This document shows, piece by piece, positions 1 through 4,802 of a stretch of DNA of 5,565 nucleotides. Position numbers and translations under genes: made by a program. The notes below the pieces were generated by a model. That model was not told the origin of the DNA. It searched no databases and worked only from the letters and a program-made list of their open reading frames with translations. The stretch comes from Yoonia sp. (lineage in GTDB: Bacteria > Pseudomonadota > Alphaproteobacteria > Rhodobacterales > Rhodobacteraceae): assembly GCA_020627605.1 (NCBI GenBank), contig JAHDGO010000152.1:1-5565 (forward strand), in the 5' to 3' direction. How positions within the stretch are numbered: position 1 is the stretch's first letter; every line of letters begins with the position of its first letter.

Positions 1-1367
1 CTGATGACCGCCTGAATGTCGGGCAGGTCGTTTGCCACGCGTGTCACGCGTTCGGCCCGGTCATACAGGTCCGCCATGCGCGGTGGAAGGGGGGCCGTGA
101 TGCCGCTGGCCGCCTTGACCGCGTCAGGGAACTTGGCGGGATGGGCGGTGGCGAGGGTGACCATCGGGGTTGTCCCCAGATGCGCCTCTGCCACATGCAC
201 GCCAACGGCCGTATGCGGACACAGCAACTCGCCATGATCAGCGCGGTAGCGCGTGATCGCGGCACTGGTTTCATCCTCAGACGCGCGGCCCGATTTGAAG
301 GTATCCTTCAGCATCTGATAGGCACCCTGACTGATCTGGAAGCCACCTGTCTTGAGATCATCCATCTGTCCGGCGACCGCAGCGCCATCGCGCCCATAAG
401 CGTCAAAGAGCGCGCGTTCAAAGTTGGAGCTGACCTGAATATCCATCGATGGGCTGATCGTCGGTGCCACGCCTTTCTTGGTATAGGCACCGGTTTCAAG
501 CGTCCGGTGCAGGATATCATTGCGGTTGGTTGCCACCACCAGATCGGCAATCGGCAGGCCCATCTTCTTGGCGATGTAGCCTGCAAAGATGTCGCCGAAA
601 TTGCCTGTAGGCACGGTAAAACTGACCTCGCGATGCGGGGCGCCCAGCGACACGGCAGCGGTGAAGTAATACACCACTTGCGCCAGCACCCGCCCCCAGT
701 TGATGGAATTTACGCCAGCCAGCTTGACCTCTTCCCGGAAGGCGAAGTCGTTGAACATGTCTTTGACGGCGGCCTGGCAATCATCAAAGTCGCCGTCGAC
801 GGCCAGCGCATGCACGTTGTCTTCAACCGGGGTTGTCATCTGGCGGCGCTGCACCTCTGACACGCGGCCATGGGGGTAGAGGATGAAAACATCAACGGCC
901 TTCAACCCGCGAAACGCCTCGATCGCGGCAGACCCGGTGTCGCCTGACGTGGCCCCCACAATCGTGACGCGATTGCCAGAGCGGGACAGAGCGGCCTGAA
1001 ACATCTGGCCGATCAGCTGCATGGCGAAATCCTTGAACGCCAGCGTAGGGCCGTGAAACAGTTCCAGCAGGTAGTGATTGCTGTCCAGCTGCACCAGAGG
1101 TGCGCGCGCGGCGTGACCGAAACCAGCGTAGGCCTGATCAATCAACTGCTTGAACGCATCATCGGTGAATGTGTCACCGATGAAGGGGCGCATGACATCA
1201 AAGGCGACCTCTTCATATGATTTGCCAGCCATCGCCGCGATCTGCGCATGCGACAGTGTCGGCACCTCTTCCGGCACATAAAGCCCGCCATCACGGGCCA
1301 GACCGGTCAGCAAGGTGTCTTCGAAATTCAGCGCCGGGGCTTGGCCACGGGTCGAGATATAGCGCAT
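1..1367 (-). CDS. thrC: Threonine synthase, 3' end cut by the window edge
   Basis: PLP enzyme that converts O-phospho-L-homoserine to L-threonine plus phosphate in the cytoplasm, the last step of threonine synthesis. I translated 455 residues by hand from the ATG at 1367 (start MRYISTRGQAPALNFEDTLL); the frame runs off base 1 without a stop. Full-length relatives are about 460-470 residues, so only a few codons are missing. Seen: the N-terminal threonine synthase block (residues 1-80), the PLP lysine motif HGPTLAFKDFAMQ with Lys112, the phosphate-binding VGATSGDTGSAA (137-148), VPTGNFGDIFAGYIAKKMG (252-270) and, near the C-terminus, ATAHPAKFPDAV. These are family hallmarks in the expected order, and no key residue is missing. 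The start lies 6 bp after the surf1 stop and has only a weak GAAG-like ribosome site inside the end of surf1, so the gene is probably co-transcribed and translationally coupled to surf1. A functional link to the oxidase is not implied. Confidence 0.96.
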   Translation of the reverse strand, partial: MRYISTRGQAPALNFEDTLLTGLARDGGLYVPEEVPTLSHAQIAAMAGKSYEEVAFDVMRPFIGDTFTDDAFKQLIDQAYAGFGHAARAPLVQLDSNHYLLELFHGPTLAFKDFAMQLIGQMFQAALSRSGNRVTIVGATSGDTGSAAIEAFRGLKAVDVFILYPHGRVSEVQRRQMTTPVEDNVHALAVDGDFDDCQAAVKDMFNDFAFREEVKLAGVNSINWGRVLAQVVYYFTAAVSLGAPHREVSFTVPTGNFGDIFAGYIAKKMGLPIADLVVATNRNDILHRTLETGAYTKKGVAPTISPSMDIQVSSNFERALFDAYGRDGAAVAGQMDDLKTGGFQISQGAYQMLKDTFKSGRASEDETSAAITRYRADHGELLCPHTAVGVHVAEAHLGTTPMVTLATAHPAKFPDAVKAASGITAPLPPRMADLYDRAERVTRVANDLPDIQAVI

Positions 1368-1373
1368 GTCGCT

Positions 1374-2051
1374 TCAGGCTTTCGTTGGACGCAGGGTGCG
1401 CCGGATCAGATACAGGCTCATCACCGCCCAGACAATCGCCAAGAGGAACCATGTGATGGCATATTCGCGGTGATCGTTCTTGATCCCGGCCGTTGTCACC
1501 GGCAGGGGCGTCAAACGCGGGTCTGCGGGCGACGTCTGTGTGGCGATGACCATCAGCGGCAGGGTGCCCAATGCCTCTGACATGCTGCCGACGTCGCGGG
1601 CAAACCAGATGTTGGCATCAAGGTCAGGGGCGGGGGTGTTGTCGTTCAGGTCGTCGGGCCAAAGCAGCGTGCCGGTGATATCTTGCGGTGATGCCAGCGG
1701 GGGCGCATCTTTCTGATCGAGCGGCAGCAAGCCCAGGTCCACCATCACCGGACCGAGGTCAGCAATCATCTTTGCAATCACACGGTAGCCGGTGCCAGCA
1801 GAGGTGCCAGAGACGAGCACGTGCAGTTCCTCGCCCGTTGGCGTGCCTGACAGCGTGACGCGGGTGTATTCATCTGCGGCCTCGGTCATGTCGGGCGACA
1901 GCGCGCGCGGGGCAGCGGCAAGGCGGGCGTCTATGTCGGCAAGGATGCCCTCTTTCCACGCCAGCCGCTCTACCTGCCACAGGCCAAGGCTGATCAGCGT
2001 GCCACAGCCCGCCAGACCAAGGATCAGGGGAAAGAGGATTTTCCGCAGCAT
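1374..2051 (-). CDS. surf1: SURF1 family cytochrome oxidase assembly protein
   Basis: Inner-membrane factor that helps place heme A into oxidase subunit I. 225 residues from the ATG at 2051. Seen: TM1 at about residues 4-24; the SURF1 signature LGLWQVERLAWKE (22-34); a periplasmic domain with TGYRVIAKM (87-95), VMVDLGLLP (102-110) and NIWFARDV (147-154); then NDHREYAITWFLLA (192-205) leading into TM2 (about 197-215) and a basic tail. His194, just before TM2, matches the histidine implicated in heme binding in Paracoccus SURF1 (family knowledge). A 12-codon extension to an ATG at 2087 is open, but that ATG lies at the loop/stem junction of a strong hairpin, whereas the ATG at 2051 has AAGGG six bases upstream, so I chose 2051. 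Oddity: TM1 contains GLAGC, a lipobox-like string. It lies between coxC (91-bp gap) and thrC (6-bp gap). Confidence 0.94.
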   Translation of the reverse strand: MLRKILFPLILGLAGCGTLISLGLWQVERLAWKEGILADIDARLAAAPRALSPDMTEAADEYTRVTLSGTPTGEELHVLVSGTSAGTGYRVIAKMIADLGPVMVDLGLLPLDQKDAPPLASPQDITGTLLWPDDLNDNTPAPDLDANIWFARDVGSMSEALGTLPLMVIATQTSPADPRLTPLPVTTAGIKNDHREYAITWFLLAIVWAVMSLYLIRRTLRPTKA

Positions 2052-2057
2052 CAGATG

Positions 2058-2062
2058 CCCTT
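2058..2062 (-). promoter_or_regulatory. Ribosome binding site fixing the surf1 start
   Basis: AAGGG on the minus strand, six bases before the ATG at 2051. It decides between this start and the in-frame ATG at 2087, which sits in hairpin sequence and would add 12 residues that resemble neither a signal peptide nor the SURF1 N-terminus. Confidence 0.7.
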
Positions 2063-2069
2063 GAAAGTC

Positions 2070-2094
2070 AAAACGCGCGGACAGCATCCGCGCG
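2070..2094 (-). terminator. GC-rich hairpin with short U run upstream of surf1 (possible weak terminator or attenuator)
   Basis: On the minus strand, CGCGCGGA, loop TGCTG, TCCGCGCG (2074-2094) forms a perfect 8-bp GC-rich stem, followed directly by TTTT (2070-2073), GAC and TTT. This looks like a short intrinsic terminator, but the U run is interrupted. The surf1 ribosome site follows within about 8 bases, and I see no promoter between it and surf1. Partial termination or an RNA-processing barrier within the operon is therefore more plausible than a full stop. Confidence 0.4.
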
Positions 2095-2104
2095 CTTCGG
2101 TCAG

Positions 2105-2130
2105 GTAAGGTGGATCATGATCCACCTTAC
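2105..2130. repeat. 26-bp perfect palindrome, REP-like, copy 1 (coxC-surf1 gap)
   Basis: Each 13-base arm reads GTAAGGTGGATCA; the second arm is its exact reverse complement, with no spacer. It starts 12 bases after the coxC stop codon. In RNA it could form a stem of about 11 bp with a CATG tetraloop. It matches copy 2 at 4769-4794 at 23 of 26 positions; two of the three differences form a compensatory pair. No T run follows it in the direction of the genes. Likely a member of a dispersed extragenic palindrome family; a protein-binding operator or mRNA-stabilising element is also possible. Confidence 0.85.
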
Positions 2131-2142
2131 ACGATGATCAGC

Positions 2143-2943
2143 TTAGATGCCCCAGATGTAGACGGCAAAGAAGAGGAACAGCCAGACCACATCAACGAAG
2201 TGCCAGTACCAGGCAGCGGCCTCAAACCCGATATGCTTTTCAGGGGTGAAATGCCCTTTGCGCACCCGCAGGTAGCAGACAAACAGGAAGATCGTGCCGA
2301 TGATCACATGAAAGCCATGGAAGCCGGTGGCCATGAAGAAGTTCGAAAAGAACTCATCCCCGCCAAAGGTCCAGTCCTGATGCAGCAGGTAGTTATATTC
2401 GTAGCCCTGCAAAATCGTAAACAGCACACCCAGGATCACCGCCAGCAGCAGACCGTGCTCCACGTCCTTGCGGTTGTTTTCATGGACCAGCGCGTGGTGC
2501 GCCCATGTGACCGCCATGCCGGAACACAGCAGGATCAGCGTGTTGATCAGGGGCAGGTGAAACGCATCCACCTGATAGAATTCCGGCGCCACATAGGTGG
2601 TGCCTGCGTATTCTTCCATCGGGTACATGGCGTGTTTGAAGAACGACCAGAACCATGCGGCAAAGAACATCACCTCTGACATGATGAACATGATAAAGCC
2701 GTAGCGCAGGCCGATCCGCACGACAGGCGTATGATCGCCCACGTTGCTTTCGGTGACAACGTCAGCCCACCACGCGTACATCACGTAAAGCACGGCAGCA
2801 AAGCCGATCAGGAACATCCATGGGCCGGACCCATGCATCCAGAGTGTTGCGCCAAACAGCATGAAAAAGGCACCAGCACCACCCAGAAGTGGCCAGATGG
2901 AAGGCGGCAGAATGTGATAGTCGTGGTTCTTTGCGTGCGCCAT
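2143..2943 (-). CDS. coxC: Cytochrome c oxidase subunit III
   Basis: Third core subunit (also called ctaE) of the aa3-type oxidase in the cytoplasmic membrane. It binds no redox metal but stabilises subunit I and supports proton uptake. 266 residues, a normal length for alphaproteobacteria, with seven predicted membrane spans. Seen: N-terminal [15 protein letters not shown] (8-22); the first two spans; [16 protein letters not shown] (87-102) with Glu90, matching the carboxylate known for DCCD reactivity in the mitochondrial protein; [11 protein letters not shown] (142-152); [12 protein letters not shown] (209-220); and the C-terminal hallmark [18 protein letters not shown] (241-258). The ATG at 2943 is preceded nine bases upstream by AGGGG (2953-2957) and lies 25 bp after ctaG. 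A TAA stop and then a long palindrome follow. No defects seen. Confidence 0.98.
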   Translation of the reverse strand: MAHAKNHDYHILPPSIWPLLGGAGAFFMLFGATLWMHGSGPWMFLIGFAAVLYVMYAWWADVVTESNVGDHTPVVRIGLRYGFIMFIMSEVMFFAAWFWSFFKHAMYPMEEYAGTTYVAPEFYQVDAFHLPLINTLILLCSGMAVTWAHHALVHENNRKDVEHGLLLAVILGVLFTILQGYEYNYLLHQDWTFGGDEFFSNFFMATGFHGFHVIIGTIFLFVCYLRVRKGHFTPEKHIGFEAAAWYWHFVDVVWLFLFFAVYIWGI

Positions 2944-2952
2944 GTGGTGCGT

Positions 2953-2957
2953 CCCCT
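2953..2957 (-). promoter_or_regulatory. Ribosome binding site of coxC
   Basis: AGGGG on the minus strand, nine bases before the coxC ATG at 2943, inside the 25-bp ctaG-coxC gap. It supports independent initiation of subunit III, unlike the overlapping starts of the two genes before it. Confidence 0.6.
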
Positions 2958-2968
2958 AAGGCTTGTCG

Positions 2969-3583
2969 TTAGTTCGTTTCTATGCCGTCTTGCGACGGTG
3001 TTGTCAAAAGATCGGGCGCGACAGCGGCCTGGACATCATCCTCTGGCACGTCGATCTGGTAAAATGTGTAGCTGAGCGTGATGGTATGCACATACTGCCC
3101 TTCGCGGTCGTCCACGATGGCAGGGTCCACGAAAAAGCTGACCGGCATCATCACGGTTTCACCCGGCATCAACACCTGTTCGGTGAAGCAGAAGCATTCG
3201 ATCTTGTCGAAAAATACGCCTGCCTCGTAAGGCGTGACGTTGTAAGAGGCTTGTCCGGCAATCGGCACATCCAGCGGGTTATGCGCCTCGTAAAAGGCCA
3301 GCCCTGTCTCACCGATGCGGATTTCCATTTCACGGACTTCGGGTTTGAAGGTCCATGGCATGTCGCGTTCCAGCGAGGCATCAAAGCGAATCTTGATGGT
3401 CTGATCAAGGATGACGTCGCTTTCCTCGGCCACGACATTCGGCACACCGCCAAAGCCCGTGACGCGGCAGAACCAGTCATAAAACGGCACAGACGCCCAA
3501 GCGAGCCCGCCCATCAGCACAACAACGGCGACGGTCTGTGCCAGTGTGCGCTGGGTCCCATGCAGATTTGGAAAAAGCTTCAT
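2969..3583 (-). CDS. ctaG: Cytochrome c oxidase assembly protein CtaG (Cox11 family)
   Basis: Membrane-anchored periplasmic copper chaperone that delivers copper to the CuB site of oxidase subunit I. 204 residues, normal for the family. Seen: a short cytoplasmic N-terminus; a single span (about residues 13-33) running into VPFYDWFCRVTGFGG (32-46) with Cys39; a beta-rich periplasmic domain with MPWTFKP (75-81), FYEAHNP (97-103) and ASYNVTPYEAG (112-122); the copper-binding CFCF motif with Cys130 and Cys132 in FDKIECFCFTEQ; then LMPGETVMMPVSFFVDP and TLSYTFYQ. All three cysteines typical of Cox11 proteins are present. The ATG overlaps the upstream small gene's stop as ATGA, and AGAGGG lies nine bases upstream (3593-3598), so translation is probably coupled. 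Confidence 0.97.
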   Translation of the reverse strand: MKLFPNLHGTQRTLAQTVAVVVLMGGLAWASVPFYDWFCRVTGFGGVPNVVAEESDVILDQTIKIRFDASLERDMPWTFKPEVREMEIRIGETGLAFYEAHNPLDVPIAGQASYNVTPYEAGVFFDKIECFCFTEQVLMPGETVMMPVSFFVDPAIVDDREGQYVHTITLSYTFYQIDVPEDDVQAAVAPDLLTTPSQDGIETN

Positions 3584-3783
3584 TCGCCTGCACCCTCTTC
3601 CGGCACGATTTGCGGGCGGGCGACATGGTCAAAGCGTTCGAACTCTCCGGCTTCACCAAGTTGCAGCACCTTGACAACAGTCAGCCCAAAGACAATCGCG
3701 ATAAAGCCGATCAACAGGGCAAAGACGCCAAAGTTGCGGCCCTTGCGGCGCGCGTGGATCTCATGTTCGACCTGCAATGCCAT
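3580..3783 (-). CDS. Small single-span membrane protein between ctaB and ctaG (CoxF-like, function unproven)
   Basis: 67 residues. Seen: a basic cytoplasmic head HEIHARRKGRNF (7-18), one hydrophobic span (about 18-39, FGVFALLIGFIAIVFGLTVV) and a charged tail containing FERFDHVARPQIVPEE; the positive-inside rule puts the N-terminus in the cytoplasm. It is a real gene: the ATG overlaps the ctaB TAA as TAATG, GGGAGG (3790-3795) lies six bases upstream, and its TGA overlaps the ctaG ATG. Small one-span ORFs at this position, just before the Cox11 gene, are common in alphaproteobacterial oxidase operons and are sometimes named CoxF (from memory; the match is by position and topology). I infer an assembly or stability role with CtaG or the oxidase. 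No metal-binding cysteines or histidine cluster are present, so it is unlikely to carry copper itself. Confidence 0.85.
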   Translation of the reverse strand: MALQVEHEIHARRKGRNFGVFALLIGFIAIVFGLTVVKVLQLGEAGEFERFDHVARPQIVPEEGAGE

Positions 3784-4715
3784 TACCAGCCTCCCAGCCC
3801 GTAAAGACGCAGCACAGCCTCCACCAGCAGCGCCACGAAATGCGCGAAGAGGTAGTAGAGCGATACCTTGAAGACGCCGATTTCAACCTTGTGCTTGTCA
3901 GCCTCTGAGGCCGCGTCATCGCGCCGCCAGATATCGTAGGCCCCTTTGAGGAACCAAGCGTTCATGGCCACTGCGACAGCGGTGTAGACCGGCCCGCCAA
4001 TGCTGGTAAAGCCCAGGCCGATCGCCACGGGAACCAGCAGTAGCGTGTAGATCAGAATGTGGTTGCGCGTTGCCTTGCGCCCATGGGTTTCCGTCAGCAT
4101 CGGGATCCCGGCATTGCCGTAGTCCGATTTCACAAACAGTGCGAGCGCCCAGAAATGCGGCGGCGTCCACATGAAGATCAGCGCGAACATCAGCACGCTT
4201 TCGATGCTCACACCACCTGTGGCCACGGCCCAACCGATCATCGGGGGAAAGGCACCTGCCGCCCCACCAATCACGATGTTCTGCGGCGTCGCCCGCTTGA
4301 GCCACATGGAATAGATTACGGCATAGAAGAAAATCGTGAAGGCCAGCAGGAACGCTGCAAGGAAATTCGTAGCCAGCGCCAGCAGGATGATCGCAAAACC
4401 AGACAGCGCCAGCCCGATGCCCAGCGCCTCACCCGGTTGCACCCGGCCTGAAGGGATGGGGCGGCCAGCGGTGCGTTTCATGCGGGCGTCGATATCGGCG
4501 TCCCACCACCTGTTCAGCGCACCAGAGGCCCCGGCCCCCACCGCGATACACAGGATCGCCACAAAGCCGATGAAGGGATGCACCGGCATCGGCGCAACCA
4601 GCAGACCCACAAGTGCCGTGAAGACCACCAGCGACATCACACGCGGCTTCAGCAGAGCGAAATAATCGCCCATGCCGGCCTCGTAGGTTTGTTCTGTCGC
4701 GCTGATGTCGCTCAT
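3783..4715 (-). CDS. ctaB: Protoheme IX farnesyltransferase (heme O synthase)
   Basis: Integral membrane UbiA-family prenyltransferase (Cox10) that adds the hydroxyethylfarnesyl chain to heme b to give heme O, the precursor of heme A. 310 residues from the ATG at 4715, with about eight or nine predicted spans. Seen: GDYFALLKPRVMSLVVFTAL (16-35); the first Asp-rich prenyl-diphosphate/Mg site NRWWDADIDARMKRT (68-82) followed by GRPIPSG; the family block KRATPQNIVIGGAAGAFPP (140-158) with MIGW; WTPPHFWALAL (183-193); and the second acidic motif KSDYGNAGIPML (196-207). The frame is open back to a TTG at 4766, but that runs through hairpin sequence next to the palindrome and adds an un-family-like leader. 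An ATG at 4673 has a better ribosome site. I prefer 4715 because the N-terminus then looks like relatives. The stop overlaps the next start (TAATG). Confidence 0.96.
   Translation of the reverse strand: MSDISATEQTYEAGMGDYFALLKPRVMSLVVFTALVGLLVAPMPVHPFIGFVAILCIAVGAGASGALNRWWDADIDARMKRTAGRPIPSGRVQPGEALGIGLALSGFAIILLALATNFLAAFLLAFTIFFYAVIYSMWLKRATPQNIVIGGAAGAFPPMIGWAVATGGVSIESVLMFALIFMWTPPHFWALALFVKSDYGNAGIPMLTETHGRKATRNHILIYTLLLVPVAIGLGFTSIGGPVYTAVAVAMNAWFLKGAYDIWRRDDAASEADKHKVEIGVFKVSLYYLFAHFVALLVEAVLRLYGLGGW
3790..3795 (-). promoter_or_regulatory. Ribosome binding site of the 67-aa gene
   Basis: GGGAGG on the minus strand, six bases before the ATG at 3783, embedded in the last codons of ctaB. 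It is a strong match to the consensus and one of the best arguments that the small gene is translated. Confidence 0.7.
4679..4682 (-). promoter_or_regulatory. Candidate ribosome site for an alternative internal ctaB start
   Basis: GAGG on the minus strand, five bases before an in-frame ATG at 4673, which would give a 296-residue CtaB beginning MGDYFALLKPRV. The preferred ATG at 4715 has only a GGG directly against it. Sequence alone does not settle which is used; all conserved motifs are retained either way. Confidence 0.35.
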
Positions 4716-4733
4716 CCCGGTTTCAATCAAATG

Positions 4734-4757
4734 CGGACCGCCTGTTTCTGCGGTCCG
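4734..4757 (-). other. Second hairpin in the coxB-ctaB gap
   Basis: On the minus strand, CGGACCGC, loop AGAAACAG, GCGGTCCG: a perfect 8-bp GC-rich stem with an 8-base loop. It starts 11 bases after palindrome copy 2. The bases after it (CATTTGATTG) are only weakly T-rich, so it is a poor intrinsic terminator; an RNA stability or pausing element is equally likely. The hairpin before surf1 has a similar size and the same distance from its palindrome but a different sequence. Confidence 0.5.
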
Positions 4758-4768
4758 GTGTTTCAAAG

Positions 4769-4794
4769 GTAAGGTGGGTCATGACCCACCTTGC
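4769..4794. repeat. 26-bp near-perfect palindrome, REP-like, copy 2 (coxB-ctaB gap)
   Basis: The core at 4771-4792 is a perfect 22-bp palindrome with arms AAGGTGGGTCA and their exact reverse complement. The outermost pair is also complementary, while the second pair from the outside (4770/4793) is not. It matches copy 1 at 2105-2130 at 23 of 26 positions. The A-T pair at positions 10/17 of copy 1 is a G-C pair here, so the pairing is kept. It lies 8 bases after the coxB stop, the same relative location as copy 1 after coxC. Confidence 0.85.
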
Positions 4795-4802
4795 GCGCCT
4801 GA

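Noticed and set aside
141..860. 239-codon open frame on the plus strand, opposite thrC
   Set aside because: It lies wholly antisense to a thrC with intact PLP and substrate motifs; the translation looks like a codon-bias shadow with no recognisable domain.
2043..2071. TTGACT on the minus strand resembling a -35 box upstream of surf1
   Set aside because: The expected -10 position reads CTGCGG, already inside surf1, so no promoter can be supported.
2052..2087. 12-codon N-terminal extension of SURF1 from an ATG at 2087
   Set aside because: The ATG and first codons are part of the hairpin 2074-2094, while the ATG at 2051 has a well-placed AAGGG and gives a normal SURF1 N-terminus.
2110..2679. 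189-codon plus-strand frame starting in the palindrome and running opposite coxC
   Set aside because: The start codon is provided by the palindrome's symmetric ATG, and the rest is antisense to subunit III; no independent support.
2963..3871. 302-codon open frame on the plus strand, opposite ctaG, the 67-aa gene and the end of ctaB
   Set aside because: It is antisense to three well-supported genes with conserved motifs, its protein resembles no family I know, and long antisense frames are common in GC-rich coding DNA.
2105..4794. Reading the two palindromes as ends of a mobile element carrying ctaB to coxC
   Set aside because: The intervening genes are the normal oxidase operon in standard order with no transposase or target duplication; the repeats fit intergenic palindromes better than element termini.
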